This document shows, one piece after another, positions 9,463 to 18,352 of a stretch of 64,000 nucleotides of DNA; positions within the stretch are counted from its first letter, which is position 1; each line of letters opens with the position of its first letter. The stretch covers positions 78,769 through 142,768 of the forward strand of contig JBGSIB010000073.1 of assembly GCA_041751955.1 (NCBI GenBank), given 5' to 3'. The notes beneath the pieces were generated by a model. The model saw nothing but the letters and a program-made list of their open reading frames with translations. It ran no database searches and was not told the origin of the DNA. A program made the position numbers and the translations under genes. The stretch is from UBA2040 sp041751955. GTDB lineage: Bacteria; Bacteroidota; Bacteroidia; Flavobacteriales_D; Crocinitomicaceae.

Positions 9463-10731
9463 ATGTTAAAAAAAATACTTTTTTCCTTTTCAATTATTTT
9501 TTTCGCGACTCAGTTGAACGCGACTCAAATTCTCGTTCCTATGGACGATACGCAGACCGACCATTTAAAAGCTTATGGAGTTTCTTTTTGGATTCTTGAA
9601 AATGACATCGTTATGGAATGGCTTTTGAATTACAGAGGTGGTTCATTCTTATATCCTCATTTGAGCGCTATTGAGGAAGAACTGGTAATTCGAGGAGTTA
9701 AATATGAAATTTTAGCCGACGGTCAAGTCAACGGAATCAGGTCTCAAATCGGGAATCCAGAAACCAACATGGAAATCGTTCAACTGGAAAAAGCACCAAA
9801 AATTGCCGTGTACACCCCCAACGGTAAACAACCATGGGATGATGCTGTAACTTTGGTTTTGGATTATGCTGAAATTCCATATGACAAAATTTACGATTCA
9901 GCTATCGTCTCTGGTATTTTGCCAAAATACGATTGGTTGCACTTGCATCACGAAGATTTTACAGGACAATATGGGAAATTTTATGCTAATTACCGCTCTT
10001 TTCCTTGGTATCAACAACAAGTAAAGGATGCTGAAGCAGATGCCAAAATGTTGGGATTTGCCAAAGTTTCTCATTTGAAATTAGCCGTTGCACAGCGGAT
10101 TAGAGAATTCGTTTTTGGAGGAGGATTTTTATTTACTATGTGCAGCGGCACTGATAGTTTTGACATCGCCCAAGCAGCAGCCAATACTGATATTTGTGAA
10201 AGTATGTTTGATGGCGACCCCTCTGATCCGAATTGTCAGAGTAAACTCGATTATGACGCTACTTTTGCTTTCAAAGATTTCAAATTGGAACGCAACCCAA
10301 TGGTTTATGAATACTCCGATATTGACGGGACAGATTTACATAGATTAAAAGGACTTCGGGAGGCGACGGACAATTTTACTTTGTTTGATTTCTCAGCAAA
10401 ATGGGATGTTGTACCAACGATGCTTACCCAATGTCATGTAGATATCGTTCCTGGATTCATGGGACAAACAACTGATTTCAAAAAAGACTTGATCAAGCCA
10501 AATGTTTTGATTTTAGGTGAAAACTTGTCTTTGGGAACGGCACGCTATATTCATGGCGAAATGGGTCAAGGAACTTGGACTTTTTATGGTGGACACGATC
10601 CGGAAGATTATGAACATCGAGTTGAAGATCCTCCAACCGATTTGAATTTGCACCCAAATTCGCCAGGTTATCGATTGATATTGAATAATATATTGTTTCC
10701 TGCTGCGAAGAAGAAGAAGAGAAAGACGTAA
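9463..10731 (+). CDS. Conserved exported protein of unknown function (often auto-labelled asparagine synthetase B)
   Basis: 422 residues. The ATG at 9463 is chosen over a TTG at 9439 because it begins directly with a signal peptide (MLKKILFSFSIIFFATQLNA). The mature protein begins TQILVPMDDTQTDHLKAYG, a start I recall from a Bacteroidota family commonly named asparagine synthetase B. I see neither the N-terminal Cys2 glutaminase nor the ATP pyrophosphatase SGG motif that the name would need. The middle has HLHHEDFTGQYGKFY and MCSGTDSFDIAQAA, reminiscent of a class I glutamine amidotransferase-like or carbohydrate-trimming fold, but this is a guess. It follows dnaB by 50 bases, so it may be co-transcribed. 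Confidence 0.75.
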   Translation: MLKKILFSFSIIFFATQLNATQILVPMDDTQTDHLKAYGVSFWILENDIVMEWLLNYRGGSFLYPHLSAIEEELVIRGVKYEILADGQVNGIRSQIGNPETNMEIVQLEKAPKIAVYTPNGKQPWDDAVTLVLDYAEIPYDKIYDSAIVSGILPKYDWLHLHHEDFTGQYGKFYANYRSFPWYQQQVKDAEADAKMLGFAKVSHLKLAVAQRIREFVFGGGFLFTMCSGTDSFDIAQAAANTDICESMFDGDPSDPNCQSKLDYDATFAFKDFKLERNPMVYEYSDIDGTDLHRLKGLREATDNFTLFDFSAKWDVVPTMLTQCHVDIVPGFMGQTTDFKKDLIKPNVLILGENLSLGTARYIHGEMGQGTWTFYGGHDPEDYEHRVEDPPTDLNLHPNSPGYRLILNNILFPAAKKKKRKT

Positions 10732-10806
10732 TTGGAATATAATCTATTTCAAAATTGATTGTTTCAAGCAAAAAAATCAACACATCAAATTTCAAAAATT
10801 CGAGAG

Positions 10807-10834
10807 TTTTCGAATTCGAAAAGTTTAAACTTTT
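10807..10834. repeat. Two overlapping perfect 16-bp palindromes between convergent genes
   Basis: TTTTCGAATTCGAAAA at 10807-10822 and AAAAGTTTAAACTTTT at 10819-10834 are each perfectly self-complementary and share four A residues. They lie between the stop codons of two convergent genes, so they may act as a weak two-way terminator or a protein-binding site. There is no GC-rich stem. Confidence 0.5.
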
Positions 10835-10867
10835 AAATATTTCGAAACCCTACTGATAATCAAATTC

Positions 10868-11800
10868 TTACGTCTTATTTTTCTTAATTGCTTTTGGCTT
10901 AACCTCAAACGTCCAAGCTAAAATCCGTGAGGTCTTATTCCCTTGTCCCATAGGTATCGTGCGCACTTCTCTTGCTCTACATTTATCTAAAATTACATAG
11001 TACGATTTGAGATGTGTCTCTTTGGAAACAAGCGTTGTGAACCAAGTGACTTGATTTTTATATTTAGCACTTTCATAAATCATGTTCTGAACGAAACGTT
11101 TCTCGCCTCCCTCACACCAAAGTTCTTTATGAATGCCTCCAAAATTTAATGTCCCTTTTTCGGCCTCATCTTTACCATGTAGATTCTTCAGTTTTCGAAC
11201 TGTTCCTTTTTTCGCTTCTTCTGCCGATGCATGAAAAGGTGGATTGCACATACTGAGCATGAACTTCTCACCTTGTTCAACCACACCTCTGAATACATCG
11301 CGCGAATTGGCTTGGAGCCTCAATTCTACATGTGCAGATAATCCTTCATTCTTCGAAATATTATCTGCGGCAATTTCCAAGGCCTTTTTATCAATATCTG
11401 TGGCGACAAAAGACCAATCATATTCGCGAGCACCGATGATTGGATAGATACAGTTGGCTCCCGTTCCTATATCCAAAATTTTTGTGGTTTTGCCCGTAGG
11501 AATTTTACCGAAACTCAAACTAGATAGTAAATCGGCTGCGTAATGAATATAATCAGCACGTCCTGGAATTGGTGGACATAAATTTTCCTCAGGAATTTCA
11601 TAATAGTCCAAACTGTAATAACCCAGCAACAAACTTTTATTCAACAAGCGAACAGCCTCTGGTTGAGTGAAATCAATGGTATCTTCTCCTGCAATATTTT
11701 TAATTAAGAACGTTTTCAATTCTGGACAAACAGCCATTAACTTATCCAAATCGTATCGACCTTGGTGCTTGTTTCTCGGATGAATTTTCGATTTACGCAT
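10868..11800 (-). CDS. rlmF: 23S rRNA (adenine-1618-N6)-methyltransferase RlmF
   Basis: 310 residues, the normal family length. The N-terminus HPRNKHQGRYDLDKL is diagnostic. The SAM motif is I-L-D-I-G-T-G-A-N-C-I-Y-P, and the catalytic N6-adenine motif is NPPFHAS in MCNPPFHASAEEA. GGxxELWCEGGE follows, as in E. coli YbiN. It methylates A1618 of 23S rRNA. It is transcribed alone, convergent with the upstream-lying exported protein gene. Confidence 0.95.
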   Translation of the reverse strand: MRKSKIHPRNKHQGRYDLDKLMAVCPELKTFLIKNIAGEDTIDFTQPEAVRLLNKSLLLGYYSLDYYEIPEENLCPPIPGRADYIHYAADLLSSLSFGKIPTGKTTKILDIGTGANCIYPIIGAREYDWSFVATDIDKKALEIAADNISKNEGLSAHVELRLQANSRDVFRGVVEQGEKFMLSMCNPPFHASAEEAKKGTVRKLKNLHGKDEAEKGTLNFGGIHKELWCEGGEKRFVQNMIYESAKYKNQVTWFTTLVSKETHLKSYYVILDKCRAREVRTIPMGQGNKTSRILAWTFEVKPKAIKKNKT

Positions 11801-11871
11801 GTGTAAATGGGAATATTATAACTGCACTTCTCACCGCGAATCGGTATTTCGACAAATGCTGTAGTGGAAAA

Positions 11872-13080
11872 TTACAAACCAAATTGTTTCTCAACCTCGT
11901 GAACGATATAATTACCGATGGCCAAAGAAGCCGTAGCTGCTGGACTTGGGGCGTTCAAAACGTGAATTGAATTTCCTTCATGTACAATTTTAAAATCGTC
12001 GCGTGTATCGCCATCTTGTCTCAATAAAAGTGCTCGAACTCCCGAACGACCGGGTTTAAGGTCCTCCATTGTCAAATCAGGAACCATACGTTGCAGGGTT
12101 TTCAGGAAGAGTTTTTTCGAAAATGCACGTCTGTACTCGTTGATACCAAATGACATATTACTGAAAAACAGTTTCCAAGTTCCTTTATAGGTTAACGCAT
12201 CCCACGTATCTCTCCAAGAAAAATCTGTTTTACCATAACCCTCACGTTTAAAAGTGAAAACAGCGTTGGGTCCACACTCAATTTCTCCGTCTGTCATGCG
12301 TGTAAAATGCACCCCCAAGAATGGAAAATCCGGATTAGGAACTGGATAAATAAGATGTTTTATTTTGTGATGACCTTTTTCAGTCAATTCATAGTAGTCC
12401 CCTCGGAAACCAACGACTTTTTCTTTTATCGCTACACCGTCTTTCTTCGCTAAACGGTCAGCTTGCAATCCTCCACAGAACACTAAATATTTAGCTTCAA
12501 AATCTCCTTTATTGGTTTTCAAAGTACTGAAATCGCTCGATTTTTCAATACCTGTGACTTCATGCTCCAAATACAATTTACTTTCAGAATTAATAGCCAA
12601 ACCCAATTCTACCATTTTTGCAGTCGCTGCTCGAAAGTCAATAATGCCTGTACAAGGCACTTGCAATCCTGCAATTCCAACACAATGAGGTTCAATTTCT
12701 TTAATTTCTTCCGGTCCGATTTTGCGTAAGCCTTCAATTTTATTTTCAAGACCTGTTTGATAAATTTTCTCTAGAAAGGGCAATTCCTTTTCATCGGTAG
12801 CCACTACAATTTTTCCGCAAACATCATGGTCTATTCCATATTTCTTTGCAAAAGCGACCAATTCGTGACGACCTTCAATGCAATTTCTTGCCTTTAAAGA
12901 ACCAGGTTTGTAATATAAACCTGAATGAATCACTCCCGAATTGTGTCCAGTTTGGTGATCCGCCAACATATTCTCTTTTTCGAAAAGAGCAATTTTCAAA
13001 TTGGGGTATTTTAGTTGTAACTTATAAAATGTTGCTGCCCCAACTATTCCTCCACCAATCACTGCAATGTCGTATCTCAT
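11872..13080 (-). CDS. lhgO: L-2-hydroxyglutarate oxidase/dehydrogenase LhgO
   Basis: 402 residues of the FAD-dependent DAO family. The dinucleotide-binding loop is IGGGIVGAATFYKL at 8-21. The segment with H-N-S-G-V-I-H-S-G-L-Y-Y near 46-57 is the signature of the L-2-hydroxyglutarate branch, and the C-terminus has the FAD-contacting N-A-P-S-P-A-A-T-A-S-L-A-I-G. It oxidises L-2-hydroxyglutarate to 2-oxoglutarate and passes electrons to the membrane quinone pool, salvaging a side product of malate or lactate dehydrogenases. The start at 13080 follows a good promoter box. Confidence 0.93.
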   Translation of the reverse strand: MRYDIAVIGGGIVGAATFYKLQLKYPNLKIALFEKENMLADHQTGHNSGVIHSGLYYKPGSLKARNCIEGRHELVAFAKKYGIDHDVCGKIVVATDEKELPFLEKIYQTGLENKIEGLRKIGPEEIKEIEPHCVGIAGLQVPCTGIIDFRAATAKMVELGLAINSESKLYLEHEVTGIEKSSDFSTLKTNKGDFEAKYLVFCGGLQADRLAKKDGVAIKEKVVGFRGDYYELTEKGHHKIKHLIYPVPNPDFPFLGVHFTRMTDGEIECGPNAVFTFKREGYGKTDFSWRDTWDALTYKGTWKLFFSNMSFGINEYRRAFSKKLFLKTLQRMVPDLTMEDLKPGRSGVRALLLRQDGDTRDDFKIVHEGNSIHVLNAPSPAATASLAIGNYIVHEVEKQFGL

Positions 13081-13100
13081 TTCCTTTATTTAATCGGCTA

Positions 13101-13108
13101 CAAAAATA
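13101..13108 (-). promoter_or_regulatory. -7 promoter box (TATTTTTG) of lhgO
   Basis: A minus-strand TAnnTTTG match 20 bases before the lhgO ATG, in the 33-base gap after the upstream M14 peptidase gene. This suggests lhgO is transcribed independently. Confidence 0.5.
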
Positions 13109-13113
13109 CAAAA

Positions 13114-14817
13114 CTAATAGACGAGGTAAACGGGAATAACACGAAAACTGGGTTCAAAATAATCGCTGCGCTGATAAATAAAATACAATTGATCCCATTG
13201 ACTCTTGGCAAAATGCGAATCGTCCATCCGTTTGGCCATGAACTCCGCCTTCAATTTTTCATCTGTGCGCAAAAGTTCCGCTGCTATATCTTCAAAAACA
13301 TAGGACGAAAAATATTCTTTTTCACCCATATAGCCATCAAAGAAATTCCAGGCAAAATAACTATCCTCGGTTTGAGCAAATAAAACAGATTGAAGAAAGA
13401 AACTGTTTTTCTGTTGCGCGGGGATAATGTAATCGCCGGCCTTCAATTTTATATCTTTTTTCAAAAGCTCAACCTCGGTAACCGAATGAATGAAATGATT
13501 TTCATAAGGTTGATTTGGGCTTTTGAAACTTACTATCTTTTGCAACTGCGCTTCGATGACTTGCTCAGCCTTTACCTCAGTCATTTCTATTGAATTAGCC
13601 TTCAAACGATCTATAACATTTTGAGCTTGTGCCCCAACAACATAATATTTCGGTAAACTCACGGAATCTCTGGCTGTATGCGTTTGAAAATAAGGTATTT
13701 TCTTGGTCCAAGGTGAATTTCTATCGTAATACAAACGCATCATACCCGTGAATTCGCTCGGTTTATACTTGGCCTCAAAGCCCTTGAAAGTAATGCTATC
13801 CGCAGCAGTTTTGTCCAACTCAAAATTAAAAAAATGATGGGTTTCACTTTCCTGAACGACTTGTGCGTCATTTCTTGCCTTTTCAATCGCGACTCTTTCT
13901 TTTATGCAATAATCCAGCATCGATTCGAAAAAATCTAAGGTAGCTTGAACCCGCTGAGGAAATGGTTTTAACATATGGGTTTCAACTGTAAAAGAAAATG
14001 TATTGAAGAGCGAAGCGTATCCCATGGCATAGCGCGGTAAATCATTAAAGGCTTGAATCCCGTCGTCAGGCGTATCTTTAACCAAATCAATATAAGGAAC
14101 CATGTCTATCCCTTTTTTTTCAAGGTCTTTGTGAATGGCCGGTATCATTTTACAATAAGTCTGATCTTCCATACTTGGCGTTAATCGCTCCTTCAAAGGT
14201 GAAATCAATGTTAAAACATGCTGATAATCAGCACCATTTGTCACGTGATTATCAATAAACACATCCGGTTTCAATCCATGAAAAATCTTAGCAAAAGTGA
14301 AAGCGTTTTTCGAATCCATTTTGATAAAGTCACGATTCAAGTCCAAATTTTGTGCATTCCCTCTAAATCCGTATTCTTCTGGACCATTTTGATTCGCTCT
14401 ACTCGTGCTTGAACGTGTCATCATACCACCAATATTGTAGGCTGGAATAAATGCTAAAACAGGTAAATCTTTCGTTTTCTTTCCCTTTTCAATCCAATTT
14501 TTCGTCCAAATGAGCATGGCATTTATCCCATCTGGTTCCCCCGGATGAATAGCATTATTGACCAAAATAGTTGTATTTTCTCTCGCTTTTTCAAAAGTTT
14601 TAAGCGAATCACCCGCTCCGTTAATGATGAAAACATATATCGGCAATCCATAATCTGAAGGGCCCATGGAATACAATTCGATTTCAGTATGTGCATCTGC
14701 CCATTGAGAACATTGTTCGATAATTTCTGGATATGTCGGGCTCGCATTGCCATCCCATTGAGCAGAAGCAGAAATTGATAGCGACAATCCAATAAAAAGA
14801 AAAAGTAGGTTTTTCAT
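13114..14817 (-). CDS. Secreted M14-family zinc carboxypeptidase-like protein
   Basis: 567 residues with a signal peptide ending in SASAQ near residue 20. The peptidase M14 domain shows the zinc ligands H91 and E94 in HPGEPDGIN, the substrate-binding Arg in L-D-L-N-R-D-F (about 162), and the third ligand H191 in DNHVTNG. The domain continues to about residue 300. The remaining part is beta-rich and typical of long Bacteroidota M14 proteins. It probably trims peptides outside the cytoplasm. No T9SS sorting domain is evident at the C-terminus, so a periplasmic location is more likely than export to the surface. Confidence 0.87.
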   Translation of the reverse strand: MKNLLFLFIGLSLSISASAQWDGNASPTYPEIIEQCSQWADAHTEIELYSMGPSDYGLPIYVFIINGAGDSLKTFEKARENTTILVNNAIHPGEPDGINAMLIWTKNWIEKGKKTKDLPVLAFIPAYNIGGMMTRSSTSRANQNGPEEYGFRGNAQNLDLNRDFIKMDSKNAFTFAKIFHGLKPDVFIDNHVTNGADYQHVLTLISPLKERLTPSMEDQTYCKMIPAIHKDLEKKGIDMVPYIDLVKDTPDDGIQAFNDLPRYAMGYASLFNTFSFTVETHMLKPFPQRVQATLDFFESMLDYCIKERVAIEKARNDAQVVQESETHHFFNFELDKTAADSITFKGFEAKYKPSEFTGMMRLYYDRNSPWTKKIPYFQTHTARDSVSLPKYYVVGAQAQNVIDRLKANSIEMTEVKAEQVIEAQLQKIVSFKSPNQPYENHFIHSVTEVELLKKDIKLKAGDYIIPAQQKNSFFLQSVLFAQTEDSYFAWNFFDGYMGEKEYFSSYVFEDIAAELLRTDEKLKAEFMAKRMDDSHFAKSQWDQLYFIYQRSDYFEPSFRVIPVYLVY

Positions 14818-14864
14818 ATCTTTTTTTTTAAGACCTTAAAAGTAAACAATTTAGAATTTGCTCG

Positions 14865-14872
14865 TAAATTTG
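14865..14872 (+). promoter_or_regulatory. -7 promoter box (TAAATTTG) of trmD
   Basis: A TAnnTTTG match only 3 bases before the ATG at 14876. It makes the upstream in-frame TTG at 14858 an unlikely start. Confidence 0.5.
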
Positions 14873-14875
14873 CGC

Positions 14876-15550
14876 ATGCGAATCGATATCCTCACTTTAC
14901 TTCCCGAATTATTGGAAGGGCCTTTTTCTGTTTCTATCATGAAAAGAGCACAAGACAAAGGTTTGGTAGAAATTCAAATGCACAACATTCGTGATTATTC
15001 GACCAATAAGCACAAAAATGTAGATGACTACCAATACGGCGGTGGTGCTGGAATGGTGATGAGCATAGAACCTATTGCCGCACTAATCGATAAGCTCAAA
15101 GCCGAAAGAACATATGATGAAATTATTTACATGACTCCTGATGGTGAAGTGCTTGAGCAAAGTGATTGTAACAATATGTCCTTGCAAGAAAATTTGATGA
15201 TTCTATGCGGACATTACAAAGGTGTTGATGAAAGAGTACGTGAAATGTACATTACGAAAGAAATTTCGGTCGGTTCTTATGTGCTTTCTGGAGGAGAACT
15301 AGCGGCCGCAATTGTTGTAGATGCTGTTGTTCGTCTTTTACCCGGCGTGCTCAATGACGAAACTTCAGCACTAACCGACAGTTTTCAAGACAATTTACTT
15401 TCACCACCGGTATACACCCGTCCTCCAGAATACAAAGGAATGAAAGTGCCCGAAGTCCTGTTGTCAGGTGATTTTAAAAAAATTGATGCCTGGAGAGAAG
15501 ACCAAGCTTTGAAACGAACGCAAGAAAGAAGACCTGACCTTCTGGATTAA
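14876..15550 (+). CDS. trmD: tRNA (guanine-37-N1)-methyltransferase TrmD
   Basis: 224 residues from the ATG giving M-R-I-D-I-L-T-L-L-P, the standard TrmD start. The SPOUT knot motifs are present: YGGGAGMVM, L-C-G-H-Y-K-G-V-D-E-R-V and S-V-G-S-Y-V-L-S-G-G-E-L-A-A, and the C-terminal helix region ends with RRPDLLD. It methylates G37 of tRNAs to prevent +1 frameshifting and works as a dimer. In many bacteria it sits between rimM and rplS. Here it is about 28 kb from rpsP-rimM and is instead followed, after 10 bases, by a TsaC-like gene, so two tRNA position-37 functions appear in one operon. Confidence 0.97.
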   Translation: MRIDILTLLPELLEGPFSVSIMKRAQDKGLVEIQMHNIRDYSTNKHKNVDDYQYGGGAGMVMSIEPIAALIDKLKAERTYDEIIYMTPDGEVLEQSDCNNMSLQENLMILCGHYKGVDERVREMYITKEISVGSYVLSGGELAAAIVVDAVVRLLPGVLNDETSALTDSFQDNLLSPPVYTRPPEYKGMKVPEVLLSGDFKKIDAWREDQALKRTQERRPDLLD

Positions 15551-15560
15551 AAATAATACG

Positions 15561-16112
15561 ATGTTAGAAAAAGCAATAGAAGTCCTCAATGCGGGAGGAA
15601 CAATTTTATATCCTACCGATACAATTTGGGGAATTGGCTGCGATGCCACGAATGAAGAGGCTTGTCAAAAAGTTTATGGCATAAAAAACAGACCCGAAAA
15701 CAAAAGTTTTGTGTTGCTCGTGGACAGCTTCCGTATGGTGGAGCATTATGTTCCTGAATTTGCCGAGGTAATATATGATTTAGTTGATTTATCGGTAAAA
15801 CCACTCACCATAATCTATCCATCCGCTCGACAACTAGCACCTAGCGTTTTAGCATCCGATGGAACTGTTGCCATTCGTATTACAAAAGATCCGACTTGTT
15901 TGAAATTAATCCGAGGCATGCGAAAGCCATTAGTCAGCACTTCTGCTAATAGCAGTGGCGAAGAATACGGGAAAACCTTTCAAGAAATTTCAGATCAAAT
16001 TAAAAAAGGTGTTGATTTCTGTCTTGAAGAAAGAACGACTGAAGTATTGGAAACACCTTCGCAAATTATTAAAGTGGATTTGGATGGAGGCGTGAAGATT
16101 ATCCGTAGTTAA
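15561..16112 (+). CDS. L-threonylcarbamoyladenylate synthase (YrdC/TsaC type)
   Basis: 183 residues, a single YrdC domain without the C-terminal Sua5 domain. Motifs: G-G-T-I-L-Y-P-T-D-T-I-W-G-I-G-C-D-A at the N-terminus, K-N-R-P-E-N-K-S in the ATP/threonine pocket, V-A-I-R-I-T-K-D in the middle and S-T-S-A-N-S-S-G near the end. It makes threonylcarbamoyl-AMP, the precursor of t6A37 in tRNAs. It begins 10 bases after trmD and is presumably co-transcribed with it. Confidence 0.93.
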   Translation: MLEKAIEVLNAGGTILYPTDTIWGIGCDATNEEACQKVYGIKNRPENKSFVLLVDSFRMVEHYVPEFAEVIYDLVDLSVKPLTIIYPSARQLAPSVLASDGTVAIRITKDPTCLKLIRGMRKPLVSTSANSSGEEYGKTFQEISDQIKKGVDFCLEERTTEVLETPSQIIKVDLDGGVKIIRS

Positions 16113-16282
16113 TTTTTTACTGTAAAAAAAAGAGAATTGTAGAAGACTATCCCATTGAAACGGTCAAGCCAAGCAGTCATCAATTCAAAAGGAAATGGGT
16201 AACCTTTTCTTTAAATTTAAGAATAATCTTTCACTACAATTATTCCTTCGTTCAAGTGATTTCCAATTGTTTATCTGCTCTC

Positions 16283-16313
16283 TTTGCTCCCTCCCACAAT
16301 CTCATTATCTTTG
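16283..16313 (+). promoter_or_regulatory. Complete -33/-7 promoter of the tRNA nucleotidyltransferase gene
   Basis: TTTG at 16283-16286, a 19-base spacer and TATCTTTG at 16306-16313. This is the best textbook Bacteroidota sigma-A promoter in the window. The box ends 9 bases before the ATG at 16323, which excludes the earlier in-frame start at 16284. Confidence 0.7.
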
Positions 16314-16322
16314 CACCCGAAA

Positions 16323-17747
16323 ATGAATTACGCACAAAATCTTCAGCATCCTGTTTTTAAAGTCGCTTCGCAAATTGTGACCGAAAACAACTTGGAAGCT
16401 TATGTAGTAGGTGGCTTTGTTCGTGATTTAATTCTAGAGCGTCCCTCAAAAGACATCGATATCGTTGTGGTTGGCAATGGACTCGACCTTGCTAAACTTT
16501 GCGCAGAAAAACTTCGGGTAAAAAAAGTATCTCTTTTTCAGCGATTTGGAACAGCGCAATTCAAATACAAAGATTTGGATATCGAATTCGTTGGAGCAAG
16601 AAAAGAGTCCTACAGAAGCGACTCCCGTAAACCAATTGTGGAAGATGGCACTTTGGAAGACGACCAAAATCGTCGCGATTTCACCATCAATGCTATGGCC
16701 ATTTCCTTGCACAAAGACAACTTTGGAGAATTGATTGATCCATTCAACGGATTAAATGATTTGGAAAAAGGGATTCTTCGAACACCTTTGGCCCCAGAGA
16801 AGACCTATTCAGATGATCCGCTGCGCATGATGCGTGCTATACGTTTTGCGTCGCAGTTGGATTTCAAAATTGAAAATTCCAGTTTACAAGCCATTAAAGA
16901 CAATGCCGATAGACTTAAAATCATTTCCATGGAGCGCATCATGGATGAATTGAACAAAATAATTCTCAGTCCAACACCATCGAGAGGTTTCAAATTGGCT
17001 TTTTCAACTGAATTATTGCACCAGTTCTTTCCAGAATTAGTTGCATTGCAAGGAGTTGAAAATATCAATGGAAAAACCCACAAAGACAATTTCTATCATA
17101 CTTTAGAAGTTCTAGACAATATTTCAGAAAACACCGATAACTTGTGGTTGCGATGGGCTGCCATACTGCACGACATAGCCAAAGCACCAACTAAAAGATT
17201 GGATCCTGCTGCGGGATGGACATTTCACGGGCACGAAGAAATGGGAGCGCGAATGACACCCAAATTGTTCAAACGTTTTAAACTTCCTTTGGATCATAAA
17301 ATGAAGTATGTCCAAAAATTGGTGCGTCTTCATTTACGTCCAATTGCTCTGGTAAAAGATCATGTTAGTGATTCGGCTGTGCGACGATTACTTTTCGAAG
17401 TGGGTGACGATATCGATGATTTGATGACGCTCTGCAACGCCGATATTACCTCCAAAAATGAAATGAAAGTCAAGAAATTCAAAAAGAATTTCGAAAGCGT
17501 TTTACAGAAGTTAAGAGATATCGAACAAAAAGATCATGTCAGAAATTTTCAACCACCTATCAGTGGAGATTTGATCATGAAAACTTTTGACCTCCAACCT
17601 TGCGCTCATATTGGGAATATAAAAATGCAAATCAAAGAAGCCATTCTCGAAGGTCAGATTCCAAATGAATTTGAACCAGCCCATGATTTGATGCTTCGTC
17701 TTGGCACGGAATTAGGTTTGAAAGTAGCTAAGGCTGAGACTAAATAG
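16323..17747 (+). CDS. CCA-type tRNA nucleotidyltransferase with HD domain
   Basis: 474 residues. The nucleotidyltransferase core has G-G-F-V-R-D near 33 and the metal-binding D-I-D-I-V-V-V. R-R-D-F-T-I-N-A-M-A and the E-R-I/neck helix segment with D-D-P-L-R-M-M-R-A-I-R-F-A-S-Q-L follow. The second half contains an HD phosphohydrolase domain (H-D-I-A-K-A-P and a downstream H-G-H-E). It adds or repairs the 3' CCA of tRNAs. In split systems such proteins add only CC or A, which cannot be decided here. The start is set by the promoter directly upstream. Confidence 0.93.
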   Translation: MNYAQNLQHPVFKVASQIVTENNLEAYVVGGFVRDLILERPSKDIDIVVVGNGLDLAKLCAEKLRVKKVSLFQRFGTAQFKYKDLDIEFVGARKESYRSDSRKPIVEDGTLEDDQNRRDFTINAMAISLHKDNFGELIDPFNGLNDLEKGILRTPLAPEKTYSDDPLRMMRAIRFASQLDFKIENSSLQAIKDNADRLKIISMERIMDELNKIILSPTPSRGFKLAFSTELLHQFFPELVALQGVENINGKTHKDNFYHTLEVLDNISENTDNLWLRWAAILHDIAKAPTKRLDPAAGWTFHGHEEMGARMTPKLFKRFKLPLDHKMKYVQKLVRLHLRPIALVKDHVSDSAVRRLLFEVGDDIDDLMTLCNADITSKNEMKVKKFKKNFESVLQKLRDIEQKDHVRNFQPPISGDLIMKTFDLQPCAHIGNIKMQIKEAILEGQIPNEFEPAHDLMLRLGTELGLKVAKAETK

Positions 17748-17760
17748 CCGAATAATATTG

Positions 17761-17768
17761 TAACTTTG
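17761..17768 (+). promoter_or_regulatory. -7 promoter box (TAACTTTG) of the pRiA4b-like operon
   Basis: A TAnnTTTG match 29 bases before the ATG at 17798, giving a short leader. It likely drives the overlapping run 17798-20414. Confidence 0.55.
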
Positions 17769-17797
17769 CAGCTCCTCAAAAGGACATTGGTAATTAC

Positions 17798-18352
17798 ATG
17801 AAAGGATTAAAGTTTAGAATACTGCTGGATAGCGCTGAAAACCACGAAGTTTTCCGTGATATCTTGATCAATAGTAACGATACATTTGAGGTATTTTATC
17901 AGTCGATTTTACACGCTTTTGGATTCAATGGAAAAGAAATGGCCTCTTTTTATGTCTCAAATGAAGATTGGGATAAAGGCCACGAAATCAGCTGGATGGA
18001 CATGAGTTACGACGAAAATGACCATCCCGATCATTTGCCCTCGGTAATGGCCAAAGCGCAATTGAAAGATTTTATTGAGGAACCTGATCAAAAATTCATT
18101 TTGGTATATGACTTCCTGAGAATGTGGATATTCCTTATTGAAATGATTGGTTACAGCGATGATGTTCCTGAATCACCTCAAGTTATTTTGGCTATTGGCA
18201 CAGCACCTGAAGAAGACTCAAAACCTATTTCTGAAGAAATTTTAGGAGGTGATTTTGATGATGACGATGATGACGACGACTTTGGTTTTGATGACCTTAG
18301 CGATGGATTTGACGAAGAAGATTTTAGCAATTTTGACGATTTCGAAATTTGA
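17798..18352 (+). CDS. Plasmid pRiA4b ORF-3-like protein with acidic tail
   Basis: 184 residues. Residues 1-135 fit the pRiA4b ORF-3/IS1096 passenger-like family: a start with L-K-F-R-I-L-L, then F-Y-Q-S-I-L-H-A-F-G-F and a region ending in F-L-I-E-M-I-G-Y. The tail is an extreme acidic run (eight Asp in a row near 155-162, then mixed D/E/F/G). Despite the family name nothing here suggests a transposon; in Bacteroidota it is a chromosomal gene of unknown function. Its TGA overlaps the ATG of the methyltransferase by one base, so the two are translationally coupled. Confidence 0.8.
   Translation: MKGLKFRILLDSAENHEVFRDILINSNDTFEVFYQSILHAFGFNGKEMASFYVSNEDWDKGHEISWMDMSYDENDHPDHLPSVMAKAQLKDFIEEPDQKFILVYDFLRMWIFLIEMIGYSDDVPESPQVILAIGTAPEEDSKPISEEILGGDFDDDDDDDDFGFDDLSDGFDEEDFSNFDDFEI

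Noticed and set aside
17798..18352. Mobile-element reading of the pRiA4b ORF-3-like gene
   Set aside because: No inverted repeats, transposase or target duplication nearby; it sits in a stable operon with chromosomal genes.
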